The notes under the pieces were generated by a model. It worked only from the letters and a program-made list of their open reading frames with translations, was not told the DNA's origin and made no database searches. Shown here in pieces: positions 24,043 through 31,962 of a stretch of 64,000 nucleotides of DNA. The first letter of the stretch is position 1. Each line of letters starts with the position of its first letter. Made by a program: the position numbers and the translations under genes. Location of the stretch: positions 1 to 64,000 of the forward strand of contig CABRHW010000010.1 of assembly GCA_902470765.1 (NCBI GenBank), given 5' to 3'. The DNA is from an uncultured Collinsella sp. (GTDB lineage: Bacteria; Actinomycetota; Coriobacteriia; Coriobacteriales; Coriobacteriaceae).

Positions 24043-24969
24043 ATGCCCATTCGCATTCCCGACGCCCTCCCTGCCGCCGCGCAGCTCGAGAGCGAGAACA
24101 TCTTTGTCATGACCGAGTACCGCGCGCTGCACCAGGACATCCGTCCGCTGCGCGTGCTCATCCTCAACCTCATGCCCACCAAAATCGCCACCGAGACACA
24201 GATCATGCGCAAGCTCTCCAACACGCCGCTGCAGGTGGAGGTGGACCTGCTGCGCACCAAGACGCACGAGGCCACGCACGTGAGCGCCGGCCACCTGGAG
24301 ACGTTTTACCGCACATTCGACGACATCCGCGACATCCACTACGACGGCCTGATCATCACGGGCGCGCCGGTGGAGCAGATGCCGTTCGAGGAGGTCGACT
24401 ACTGGCCCGAGCTCTGCCAGATCATGGATTGGTCCACTACGCACGTGCACTCTACGCTGCACATTTGCTGGGGCGCGCAGGCTGGCCTGTATCACCATTA
24501 CGGCATTCAGAAGTACGACCTGCCGGCAAAGGCGAGCGGCGTGTTCGAGCATTATCTGGTGAAGCCGCAAAGCCCGCTGGTCCGCGGCTTCGACGACCGC
24601 TTCTATGCCGTGCATTCGCGCAACACCGATGTGCGCCGCGAGGACGTGGAGGCTGAGCCGCAGCTTGAGGTCGTGGCCGTGTCCGACGAGGTAGGCCTAT
24701 ACATCGTCAAGTCGACCGACAGCCGCCGTTTCTTTGTCTTTGGCCATCCCGAGTACGATGCCGACACATTGCGCCTGGAGTACGAGCGCGACGTGAAGCG
24801 CGGGCTTAATCCTGAGGTGCCGGCACATTACTTCCCGGGCGATGACCCCACGGCCGAGCCGCGTAACGTCTGGCGCAGTCAGGCTCAGCTGTTCTACACC
24901 AACTGGCTCAACTACTACGTCTACCAGACCACGCCCTACGACCTGGCCCGCGCTGGCGAGGAGCACTAG
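24043..24969 (+). CDS. metA: Homoserine O-acyltransferase MetA
   Basis: MetA acylates homoserine at the first committed step of methionine synthesis. The 308 residues match the family in length and in the catalytic C142 within H-I-C-W-G-A-Q-A. The His/Glu pair lies in F-G-H-P-E-Y-D. Residue 111 is Glu (G-A-P-V-E-Q-M). In the published specificity rule, Glu at 111 marks acetyl-CoA users and Gly marks succinyl-CoA users, so this is predicted to be an acetyltransferase despite the succinyltransferase-type fold. The start follows TAAGGAG. The gene is monocistronic and is followed by repeat elements. Confidence 0.95.
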   Translation: MPIRIPDALPAAAQLESENIFVMTEYRALHQDIRPLRVLILNLMPTKIATETQIMRKLSNTPLQVEVDLLRTKTHEATHVSAGHLETFYRTFDDIRDIHYDGLIITGAPVEQMPFEEVDYWPELCQIMDWSTTHVHSTLHICWGAQAGLYHHYGIQKYDLPAKASGVFEHYLVKPQSPLVRGFDDRFYAVHSRNTDVRREDVEAEPQLEVVAVSDEVGLYIVKSTDSRRFFVFGHPEYDADTLRLEYERDVKRGLNPEVPAHYFPGDDPTAEPRNVWRSQAQLFYTNWLNYYVYQTTPYDLARAGEEH

Positions 24970-25018
24970 GCCGCTGTCGTGGCTGTGGCTGCGGCGGTTA
25001 CCGTGGCCGCTACGCGAC

Positions 25019-25111
25019 GAGCGTGGATAATCGGACGCATGTTGAATGAGCGTGGATAATCTCCCACTTTTGGTCGAGGAACAGGCCCAAAGTGGGAGAT
25101 TTTCCACGCTC
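25019..25111. repeat. GAGCGTGG repeat block, left of AbiEi-like gene
   Basis: Two GAGCGTGGATAATC units start at 25019 and 25048, 29 bp apart. The second opens a long hairpin: 25048-25070 pairs with 25089-25111 (ATCTCCCACTTT with AAAGTGGGAGAT, closed by GAGCGTGGA and TCCACGCTC). Confidence 0.8.
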
Positions 25112-25318
25112 GATTTTTCTGCGGCTGTCGTAGGCGGCAGCACCACGCGTCGAGTGTTTACGGACAGCATCGCAAACTAGGTAGTTTCGAGCCACAGCAT
25201 ATTTTCTTTTAAGGAAATCGACGGCTTTTGAGGCATAAAGATGTGGAGACAGGGATCTCTGGACAACCGCTCTACCTGCGGATATAGAGCATTGGCCTAA
25301 AACGTCCAAAACCGTCAA

Positions 25319-25352
25319 GCATTTGGTCAGCTGCTGGACAGCATTTGGTCAG
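25319..25352 (+). promoter_or_regulatory. Direct repeats GCATTTGGTCAG
   Basis: Two identical 12-mers start 22 bp apart, about two helical turns, shortly before the AbiEi-like gene. TTTGGTCAG also occurs upstream of the tad cluster (59314-59322), which suggests a shared regulatory site. Confidence 0.45.
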
Positions 25353-25407
25353 ACTTCGCATGAAACCGTCTGGTACGTTGGCGCCGTTCCAAGAGTTTGG
25401 AGGCGAC

Positions 25408-26370
25408 ATGGCAAACATGACGGCGAATCAAAGACTTGCAGGTCACATTAAGGCATGCGAACAGCAGATGAGCTGCGTGTACGCGCGAACTGCGGCGGAG
25501 GCAAAGCAGATTGAGCGACGGGTGGCGGCGGGAAGTCTCGAGGCGGTCATGCCAGGGCTGTATGCGCGTCCGGAATATTGGTCCGAACTCAAGTTTCGAC
25601 AGCGTTATCTGCATCGGGTGCGGGCCCTTGCGCAAAAGCATCCCGACTGGACGTTTTGCTCCTATACGGCGGCTGTTATCTATGGCCTTTCGGTTTCGCA
25701 TACCAATTTGACGCACATCCATATCGCCGTGGCACCGGCACAATCAACGACGCCGGGCTCTCAGGTCGTTCGCCATCGTTATGTTCGTCAAACACGGGCC
25801 ACCCAGATGGACATTGCCGTGACCGATATCGATCAAACGATTACGGATTGCCTGGTCGATGCATCGTTTGTCGAGGGACTGATCATTGCGGACTCGGCGC
25901 TTCATGAGCAGCTGTTGTCGAAGGAGCATCTCGTTGAGGCAGTCAACAAGCTTGGCTTAAATCGTCGCGGTGTTGTGACGGCGCGCAGGGTTGCACGGTA
26001 TGCCGATGGCCTGTCGGAAAGCGGTGGCGAGTCCAAGGCGCGCGCCCTGATGATCGAGCGCGGCTGGCAGACGCCGGAGCTGCAAATTGAGCTGTTCGAC
26101 CCGGTTGAGCCGGGACGGCCGTATCGCGTCGACTACTTGTGGCGCGTGGAAGATCGGCTGATCATCGGGGAATTTGACGGATTCGTTAAAAGCGAGAAGG
26201 CAGCGGAGGAGGGCAAGCTCGCAAAGGCGCAGTTTGATGAGCGCCAGCGCGAGTCGAGGCTTTCGCTGCTTGATAACTGCAGGATCGTGCGCTTGTGCTG
26301 GGATGATCTGAGGGATCCGGTAAAGCTCGATCGCAAGCTCAAAGTTGCCGGCGTGCCGCGTGCATGTTGA
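25408..26370 (+). CDS. AbiEi-antitoxin-like / DUF559-like (PD-(D/E)XK) protein
   Basis: This 320-residue protein resembles actinobacterial proteins that join an AbiEi-type N-terminal region to a DUF559/Vsr-like C-terminal domain. The N-terminal half has a winged-helix-like part (R-R-V-A-A-G-S-L-E-A-V-M-P-G-L-Y-A-R) and the AbiEi-like T-D-I-D-Q-T-I-T-D-C-L segment. The C-terminal part has V-D-Y-L-W, then I-I-G-E-F-D-G-F-V-K, placing D, E-x-D and K as in PD-(D/E)XK nucleases, followed by R-Q-R-E-S-R-L. No AbiEii toxin gene is adjacent. ATG 25408 follows GGAGG by 4 nt. Base use is slightly more AT-rich than in neighbours. The gene is bracketed by GAGCGTGG repeat blocks in the same orientation, suggesting it was acquired or is recombinationally mobile. 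Function is unknown. Confidence 0.65.
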   Translation: MANMTANQRLAGHIKACEQQMSCVYARTAAEAKQIERRVAAGSLEAVMPGLYARPEYWSELKFRQRYLHRVRALAQKHPDWTFCSYTAAVIYGLSVSHTNLTHIHIAVAPAQSTTPGSQVVRHRYVRQTRATQMDIAVTDIDQTITDCLVDASFVEGLIIADSALHEQLLSKEHLVEAVNKLGLNRRGVVTARRVARYADGLSESGGESKARALMIERGWQTPELQIELFDPVEPGRPYRVDYLWRVEDRLIIGEFDGFVKSEKAAEEGKLAKAQFDERQRESRLSLLDNCRIVRLCWDDLRDPVKLDRKLKVAGVPRAC

Positions 26371-26396
26371 GGCGGTTGCGGGGCGTTAAGCTGCAC

Positions 26397-26560
26397 GAGC
26401 GTGGATAATCGGACACACGAGCGTGGAAATCTGGACGCGCGTTGATTGAGCGTGGATTTTCAGACATGCGAGCGTGGATTATCGGACGTTTGTATAATGA
26501 GCGTGGATAATCTCCCGTTTTTTGCCCCCGAACAGTCCCAAAGTGGGAGTTTTTCCACGC
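26397..26560. repeat. GAGCGTGG repeat array, right of AbiEi-like gene
   Basis: Five GAGCGTGG units start at 26397, 26419, 26448, 26470 and 26499, with alternating steps of 22, 29, 22 and 29 bp. The last unit opens a hairpin (26499-26516 with 26545-26560) like the one on the left of the gene. The 29-bp units end GTTGATT or GTATAAT, as the left copy ends GTTGAAT. Confidence 0.8.
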
Positions 26561-26588
26561 TTATCTTGCGGGTGCGATACAACGACAT

Positions 26589-27185
26589 TTAGGCGCTGAC
26601 GATGTTGGGCAGCGGCAGGTCGTGGACGTCGGTGGGGACGTGGTCGATGCGCTGTTCGTCAAAGGCGATGCCGACGATTTGACATGCGGGCGAGAGCATG
26701 GACAGGTAACGGTCGTAGCAGCCGCCGCCGTAGCCCAGGCGCGCGCCGGTTTGGTCGAAGGCCACGAGCGGCACAACAATCATGTCGAGTGCTTCGGCAG
26801 GCACGATGGGGAAGCGGTTGCTGCCGATGTCCGCGGCAGCGAAGGTTCGCGTGGGATGAGTGATAAACGGAGCCGCGGACGCATCGTCGGCGGCAACTGC
26901 CCGCATGCACATACGCTGGCCACAAGCTGCGGCTTCGGCTGCCGAGAGCATGCACGGATAGGCTGCGCGCCAGCCGCGCGCGGCGGCCGCAGCGGCAAAC
27001 GCGGCAGGGTCTGCCTCGGAACCCATCGCGGCATAGACGGCAACGGTGCGCGGCGCCGCGGCATCCAAGCGGCCCAGCAGCTCAACCAGCCGCGTGCAAA
27101 TGACAGCAGACTTTGCCTTCCGAACATCCAAATCAATCGCATCGCGCCGAGCAATTACCGCCCGCCGCAACTCAGCCTTATCCAT
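26589..27185 (-). CDS. 5-formyltetrahydrofolate cyclo-ligase
   Basis: This 198-residue enzyme converts 5-formyl-THF to 5,10-methenyl-THF using ATP. It has the family signature L-G-Y-G-G-G-C-Y-D-R-Y-L near residue 145, an N-terminal basic ATP-binding segment (K-A-E-L-R-R-A-V-I-A-R-R-D), and V-V-P-L-V-A-F-D just before the signature. The minus-strand ATG at 27185 follows a GGGGGAGGGGG stretch. The central region is Ala-rich. REP-like hairpins E5 and E2 lie between it and the M16C protease gene upstream, so the two may be separate units. Confidence 0.92.
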   Translation of the reverse strand: MDKAELRRAVIARRDAIDLDVRKAKSAVICTRLVELLGRLDAAAPRTVAVYAAMGSEADPAAFAAAAAARGWRAAYPCMLSAAEAAACGQRMCMRAVAADDASAAPFITHPTRTFAAADIGSNRFPIVPAEALDMIVVPLVAFDQTGARLGYGGGCYDRYLSMLSPACQIVGIAFDEQRIDHVPTDVHDLPLPNIVSA

Positions 27186-27202
27186 CCTAGCCCCCTCCCC
27201 CA

Positions 27203-27248
27203 AACCTACCAAAAAGGGACAGGTTTATTTTGGCAGGTTTTATCTGGG
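27203..27248. repeat. REP-like hairpin E5 (inverted copy)
   Basis: On the minus strand it begins CCCAGATAAAACCTGCC and contains CCTGTCCC, matching 15528-15572 nearly base for base. Confidence 0.8.
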
Positions 27249-27257
27249 CAAATGTCG

Positions 27258-27296
27258 AAACCACCACAAAGGTGCCTGTCCCCTTTGTGGTGGTTT
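27258..27296. repeat. REP-like hairpin E2
   Basis: AAACCACCACAAAG pairs perfectly with CTTTGTGGTGGTTT around GTGCCTGTCC. It is almost identical to E1 at 8176. Placed 12 bp after the M16C gene end, it may also act as its terminator. Confidence 0.8.
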
Positions 27297-27308
27297 TGCT
27301 TGCTGTGG

Positions 27309-30300
27309 CTAGCCCAGCAGGTCGACTACGTTGAAGCCGGCGTTGCTCTTTGCGATGACGTCGCGGCCGCCAAAGACGCAGGTGGGCGACTCGGCTGCGA
27401 TGCGCGTCACGTCGGTGCCGAGCGAGCGCAGCTCACCGGGCGTGGCGGCGAGCATCTGGGCGCGGCGCTCCTCGCGTGCATGCGGGTCAAGCCCGGCCAG
27501 GTAGGTCGTGTTGCGGCGCTTGGTGAGCGCGTACGGCTTCACCGGCGCGTCCATGCCGCTCACGCAGCTCACGATAAAGCCCTCAAAGGCGGCCTCGTCG
27601 GGCTCAAAGCTGCCAAGCCATGCACCCGCGCGCTCCACGCGCTCAATCGAGGGGTCGATTGCCGGGTCGCGGTAGGTGTAGAACGCCGCCTGACGCTCAC
27701 CTGCCGCGCGGAATCCACAGCCGTACGCCCCGCCCTTCACGCGGATCTCGTTCCACAGGTAGTCGTAGGAGAGCGCGTTGGCAGCCACGGCCCAAGTGCC
27801 TGTCACGTCAATGCCCAGACGACGCGGGTCGCACGCGCTTGCCGCAAAGCAGATGTCGCTGGGGATGACAAAAGCCTCGTGGCGGTCGCACGGCGTCGGC
27901 ACCACGAGCGCGTCGCGGCCGGCATCGGCGCCGTCGCCAGCGCCCAGCCCCAGATCGCCCGCGGCGGCCCAGTACGCGTTAAAGTCCTCGTCGCTGCCGG
28001 TAAAGCTCGCCAGGCAGCCATCGGCCACAAAGATGCGGCCTGCCAGCTCGGTAAGCTTGGCGCGCAGGTCATCCAGGCGCTCGTCAAAGTGGTCGAGCAG
28101 ATCGCGCAGGAACAGGTAGAAGTCCACGCCCGAAAGCTGCTCGCGCACCACGGCCGAAGGCGAACTGTAGCTCATAGCGCGACCGAGCGCCGCCGAGTGT
28201 CCGTTGTTGATAAAGCCCTGCTCAAGCCCAATGCGAATCTGCGTGAGCACGTCGCGCACGCGGTCGGCGTCGGCATCGAGCAAAAGCGTGCTCGACCACA
28301 CCTCGTGCGGCAGGCTTGCCAGCGCATTGATCTTCTCGGACAGGGCGCCGGCGCTTACCAGCAGGTAGGGGCGCACACCGTCCACGTCGGGCTGGGTCAT
28401 GACCTCGGTCGAAAAGCTCAAAAAGCCCAGCTTGCCGGCGAGCAAGTTGTCGAGCTCCTCGGCCGAGTGCTCGCTCGTGGGCAGCTGCTTGAGCAGGCGG
28501 CAGAGCAGCGTTACATAGGGCAGGTCCTCAAACGCGACGCAGCTCAGGTCGAAATACTGCATGGCGTAGGCCAGGCGGTTGGTGGGGATGCCGTGACGCA
28601 GGCAGGGGATGGGCGCAGTCGTGTCCACAACGAGCGGCGGCTCGGGGCGCGCCTCGCCAATATCGGATACACGCAGGCGCGGCAGCGTGGCCTTGTCCTC
28701 GGGCGTGTCCTCGGCTTCCTGCGCGGCACGCAGCACGGCCGTGCGCTCGACCACGTCGGCCAGCTCGGCATCGGTCATGGCATCGCGCTTGGCTGTCAGC
28801 TCGGCGGCCTCGGCACTCTCTGCGCCCTCGGCGGCATCCACCGGCACCAGCTCGACCAGCGCCATATGGTCGTTTTCCAGCACCAGCTCGCGCAGCAGGT
28901 CCTCAAAGTAGCTGCCGTCCAGCTCACCACGCAGCTCCTCGTACACCGGGCCGTACTTGAGCGCCAGCGTCGCGGCGTCGTCATCGTAGAGCCAGGTGCT
29001 CAGCGCGTCGCACGCAATGGCCACGCCGTCGGCGATACCGTAGTCGCGCTGGCGCAGGTCGTATTCGTTGCTGCTGATGATGGCCTCCAGGCGCTCGCGC
29101 GGGACGCCGTGCTCGCACAGGTCGCGGCAGGCGTCCTGGAACAAGCGGCGCAGCTCGCGCGCCACGCCGGGCTGCGCGTTTTGCAACATGATGAGTTCGT
29201 AGGGCTGCAGGCACTCGGCAGCGGTGTAGCTCACCACGTTGCCGCCCAAGCCGGCAGCCAGAATGGCCTTCTTAACCGGCGCTTCGTTGGAGCCCAGCAG
29301 CGCCTCGAACAGGATGTCCGCCGCGATAGTGCGCTTGCGGTCGAGCGCGCTGCCCAGCACAAGGCCTAGGCCCACCAAGGCGTTCTCGGGTGTGGTGGCC
29401 ATCTCGACGCGCTTATACTCGCAGGTCACGGGCGCCTGCACGCCCAGTGGATTGGGTGCCAGCGTGGACGGGTCCTCGCCGGCGGCAACGGCTGCGTCCA
29501 TGCGGCGGCTTGCGGCGCTCGGCTGCGACAGGTAGCGCTCGTTCAAAAAGGCTAACGCGCGGTCCACGTCCAGGTCGCCGTAGAGCGTGATGTAGGAGTT
29601 GGAAGGATTGTAGTGGCGCGCGTGCGTGTCCAGGAACTGCTCGTAGGTGAGCGTGGGAATCGCGCGCGGGTCGCCACCGCTTTCGTGCGCATAGGCGGTG
29701 TCGGGATAGAGCGCGGCGTTGACGGCGTCGTCCAGCACGCTCATGGGGTCGGACAGCGCGCCTTTCATCTCGTTGAACACCACGCCGTTATAGCGCAGCG
29801 TGCCCTCGCGCAGGCTCGCGGAGCTGTCGCCGTCCTCGCCCTCGGCGCCCTCCGGCAGGTCCAGCTCGTAATGCCAGCCCTCCTGCTCAAAAATGGTGGG
29901 TTTGGTATAGATGGCCGGGTTGAACACCGCGTCCAGGTACACGTCCATCAGGTTGTACAGGTCCTGCTCGTTGGTGGTGGCAACGGGGTAGATGGTCTTG
30001 TCGGGGTAGGTCATGGCGTTGAGGAACGTCTGCATGGAGCTCTTGATCAGGTCCACGAACGGTTCCTTGACGGGGAACTTGGCCGATCCGCACAGCACCG
30101 AGTGCTCAAGAATATGGAACACGCCGGTGGAATCGGCCGGCGGCGTCTTGAAGCCAATGGCAAAGGCCTTGTTTTCGTCGTCGCATGCCAGGTACAGCAG
30201 GCGAGCGCCCGATGCGGTGTGGCGCAGCACGTAGGCGTCCGAGTCGAGCTCGGGCACGGTCTCGCAGCGCTCGACGGCAAAACCGTGACAGATGGTACCG

Positions 30301-30353
30301 GGCACCAGCAGTGCGGTAACAGCGGCGCGCGGGTCGGTTGAGGTGGTGGGCAT
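27309..30353 (-). CDS. M16C-family zinc metallopeptidase (presequence-protease-like)
   Basis: This 1014-residue protein matches the PreP/Cym1 M16C peptidases, clamshell-shaped oligopeptidases of about 1000 residues that degrade peptides. The inverted zinc motif H80-I-L-E-H84 is in G-V-F-H-I-L-E-H-S-V-L-C-G-S. The downstream metal-ligand region N-A-M-T-Y-P-D-K-T-I-Y-P and the W-H-Y-E-L segment follow. The C-terminal half contains G-G-A-Y-G-C-G-F, the R/Y region that binds peptide ends. No signal peptide is visible, so it is probably cytoplasmic. The minus-strand ATG at 30353 follows AAAGGAG with 7-nt spacing. The central region carries an acidic, Ala-rich linker. Confidence 0.92.
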   Translation of the reverse strand: MPTTSTDPRAAVTALLVPGTICHGFAVERCETVPELDSDAYVLRHTASGARLLYLACDDENKAFAIGFKTPPADSTGVFHILEHSVLCGSAKFPVKEPFVDLIKSSMQTFLNAMTYPDKTIYPVATTNEQDLYNLMDVYLDAVFNPAIYTKPTIFEQEGWHYELDLPEGAEGEDGDSSASLREGTLRYNGVVFNEMKGALSDPMSVLDDAVNAALYPDTAYAHESGGDPRAIPTLTYEQFLDTHARHYNPSNSYITLYGDLDVDRALAFLNERYLSQPSAASRRMDAAVAAGEDPSTLAPNPLGVQAPVTCEYKRVEMATTPENALVGLGLVLGSALDRKRTIAADILFEALLGSNEAPVKKAILAAGLGGNVVSYTAAECLQPYELIMLQNAQPGVARELRRLFQDACRDLCEHGVPRERLEAIISSNEYDLRQRDYGIADGVAIACDALSTWLYDDDAATLALKYGPVYEELRGELDGSYFEDLLRELVLENDHMALVELVPVDAAEGAESAEAAELTAKRDAMTDAELADVVERTAVLRAAQEAEDTPEDKATLPRLRVSDIGEARPEPPLVVDTTAPIPCLRHGIPTNRLAYAMQYFDLSCVAFEDLPYVTLLCRLLKQLPTSEHSAEELDNLLAGKLGFLSFSTEVMTQPDVDGVRPYLLVSAGALSEKINALASLPHEVWSSTLLLDADADRVRDVLTQIRIGLEQGFINNGHSAALGRAMSYSSPSAVVREQLSGVDFYLFLRDLLDHFDERLDDLRAKLTELAGRIFVADGCLASFTGSDEDFNAYWAAAGDLGLGAGDGADAGRDALVVPTPCDRHEAFVIPSDICFAASACDPRRLGIDVTGTWAVAANALSYDYLWNEIRVKGGAYGCGFRAAGERQAAFYTYRDPAIDPSIERVERAGAWLGSFEPDEAAFEGFIVSCVSGMDAPVKPYALTKRRNTTYLAGLDPHAREERRAQMLAATPGELRSLGTDVTRIAAESPTCVFGGRDVIAKSNAGFNVVDLLG

Positions 30354-30577
30354 ATGCAGTCTCCTTTGACGCCCCAGCGGGGGCGAATCGAGTCGAATCC
30401 TCGAGAGTATACCCATATGGGGCCGCAGCTCTGCGGCGAACTGGCAACGATATTGGTGGACGGCTGTGCTGGGTTGACGGCGCATGCCGCGGGTAGCCGC
30501 TGCACCCCGCTAAAGTGAAATAACACCCCGTTTACCGAATCATTTAGGAAATATATGGACTCCTAAAAAGATCTAAT

Positions 30578-30585
30578 ACAATATA
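30578..30585. promoter_or_regulatory. ACAATATA motif upstream of GntR 4
   Basis: ACAATATA, preceded by CTAAT, recurs at 31439-31446 before the EIIA gene that follows this regulator. The AT-rich stretch 30540-30600 is the probable promoter. Evidence is an 8-bp match only. Confidence 0.35.
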
Positions 30586-30632
30586 AATCAACTATCTATA
30601 AACTGCTGATTCCTTGCAAAGGTATGGTTGAT

Positions 30633-31337
30633 ATGGTTGAAGCAAATAGCGTTATCCCCCTGTACAAACAGATTGTCCGTGCGCTTTCTGATTCGATCGC
30701 CAACGGCACGTACCGTCCGGGAGATAAGCTCCCGACCGAGGCGGAGCTTATCGAGCAATTTGGTGTGAGCCGAATAACGGTTCGCTCCGCAATTAAAGAA
30801 ATGGAAGATGCTGGGCTTGTTGAGAGAGCCCGCGGCAAGGGCACGTTCGTTTCGTCGGACACACGGATGTATGCCGCGGACGACCGTGAGAGCTTTACCC
30901 ATTCGTGCCAACTTGTGGGAAAAAAGGCGTCTACCAGGGTTCTCGAAATGGGCTGGGACTTCCCAAGCCTGCGAGACGCGAAGTTCCTGGGCGTAGACGA
31001 TACCCAAAAGGTATTGCGTAGTCGTCGTCTGCGCCTTGTGGATGGCAAGCCCACGATGCTGGAAACCAATAGCTATTCCGCTGCGCTTTCTTTTTTGGAG
31101 CACGAATCCCTCGATGATTCGCTGATGGCGGTACTCGATCGCCAGGGGATCAAGATGGGTCCCAACACGCGTACGCTCGAGGTCTGCTATGCGAGCGAGC
31201 TCGAGGCGGCATACCTTAACGTGGAGCTGGACTCTTCGCTGCTTCTGTTTGTCGATAGACGTTATGCTCCAAGCGGCGAGCCGCTTTTCATCTCCCGTCA
31301 GGTGTACTGCACCGAGCGACTGAAGTTCTACTTGTAA
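30633..31337 (+). CDS. GntR-family (HutC subfamily) transcriptional regulator 4
   Basis: This 234-residue protein has an N-terminal winged helix (about 5-72) with I-P-L-Y-K-Q-I-V, D-K-L-P-T-E-A-E-L, S-R-I-T-V-R-S-A-I-K-E-M and R-G-K-G-T-F-V. A UTRA domain ends in D-R-R-Y-A-P-S-G-E-P-L-F. It stands immediately upstream of PTS locus 2 in the same direction and is separated from it by a hairpin, so local control is likely. An ATG at 30624 is also possible, but AAAGG would be only 1-2 nt away; ATG 30633 gives usable spacing. Codon use is less GC-rich than in the core genes. Confidence 0.88.
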   Translation: MVEANSVIPLYKQIVRALSDSIANGTYRPGDKLPTEAELIEQFGVSRITVRSAIKEMEDAGLVERARGKGTFVSSDTRMYAADDRESFTHSCQLVGKKASTRVLEMGWDFPSLRDAKFLGVDDTQKVLRSRRLRLVDGKPTMLETNSYSAALSFLEHESLDDSLMAVLDRQGIKMGPNTRTLEVCYASELEAAYLNVELDSSLLLFVDRRYAPSGEPLFISRQVYCTERLKFYL

Positions 31338-31348
31338 ATTAGAGATAG

Positions 31349-31370
31349 ATTGGTCGGTTTACCGACCAAT
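31349..31370 (+). terminator. Hairpin after GntR 4
   Basis: ATTGGTCGGT pairs perfectly with ACCGACCAAT around TT, followed by TGTT. It is a probable weak terminator between regulator and PTS genes. Confidence 0.6.
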
Positions 31371-31438
31371 TGTTACCGTTCGCGGATTTGGAAAATAGAC
31401 ACACCACGTAGGGCAGATTGCTAATATACTTTGTTATG

Positions 31439-31446
31439 ACAATATA
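31439..31446. promoter_or_regulatory. ACAATATA motif before EIIA of locus 2
   Basis: Shares ACAATATA with 30578-30585. It lies in an AT-rich promoter-like stretch 27 bp upstream of the EIIA start. Confidence 0.35.
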
Positions 31447-31472
31447 GTACGTCCTATTGGTATTGGAGAACT

Positions 31473-31892
31473 ATGAATAAGATATTGCTAGCGAGTCATG
31501 GTTATCTCGCCCAAGGCATGAAAAGCTCTCTGGAGATTCTGATGGGCACCAACGACCGAATCGAGTGCCTGTGCGCCTATGTCGATGACGATTCAAGGGA
31601 CGTCGCGGCGTTGATTGATGCATGGATGGAGACGAGGGACCCTGCCGACTCTTGGTTTGTCGTGACTGACATCTTTGGCGGCTCTGTAAACAACGAATTC
31701 ATTCAGAGACAGACCACCGGATCGTTTACGTTGATTACCGGAATGAACTTGCCGCTGCTGGTGGAAATGGTTACACAGCTGGATTCCCTGGATGCGGACA
31801 AGGCCAAAGCCGCGGTCGAGGGGTCGCGTCCGTTTATTCAGCTTTGCGAGGCGGCGGACATGCTTGCCGGCGCCGAGGAAGAAGAGTTCTAG
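31473..31892 (+). CDS. PTS mannose-family EIIA (separate domain)
   Basis: The 139-residue protein is the EIIA domain alone: I-L-L-A-S-H9-G-Y with the phospho-acceptor His, then V-V-T-D-I-F-G-G-S-V-N-N near residue 66. It receives phosphate from HPr and passes it to the EIIB encoded next. Unlike locus 1, EIIA and EIIB are separate here. It ends in a short acidic tail (E-E-E-E-F). The ATG follows TTGGAG. Confidence 0.92.
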   Translation: MNKILLASHGYLAQGMKSSLEILMGTNDRIECLCAYVDDDSRDVAALIDAWMETRDPADSWFVVTDIFGGSVNNEFIQRQTTGSFTLITGMNLPLLVEMVTQLDSLDADKAKAAVEGSRPFIQLCEAADMLAGAEEEEF

Positions 31893-31962
31893 TTAGTTCT
31901 GGTTCGAGCCCTAGCTAAGGGCCACGCCTGTCATTCCTTTATCACGTGCGGAGATGATAACG

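Larger units (their letters stand above)
24970..25407. other. 438-bp gene-free region before the AbiEi-like gene
   Basis: It contains the left GAGCGTGG repeats and hairpin (25019-25111). It then has about 180 bp without recognisable features, and direct repeats of GCATTTGGTCAG at 25319-25330 and 25341-25352. No coding sequence is supported. Confidence 0.6.

Noticed and set aside
25408..26370. Full AbiE toxin-antitoxin pair
   Set aside because: Only the AbiEi-like protein is present; no nucleotidyltransferase toxin gene lies on either side.
26397..26560. Possible CRISPR array
   Set aside because: The conserved GAGCGTGG core is only about 8-14 bp, the intervening segments are themselves similar to each other, and no cas gene is nearby.
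26622..29369. Long + frame spanning the cyclo-ligase and M16C genes
   Set aside because: It crosses two well-supported minus-strand genes and two REP hairpins, and its composition is low-complexity shadow.
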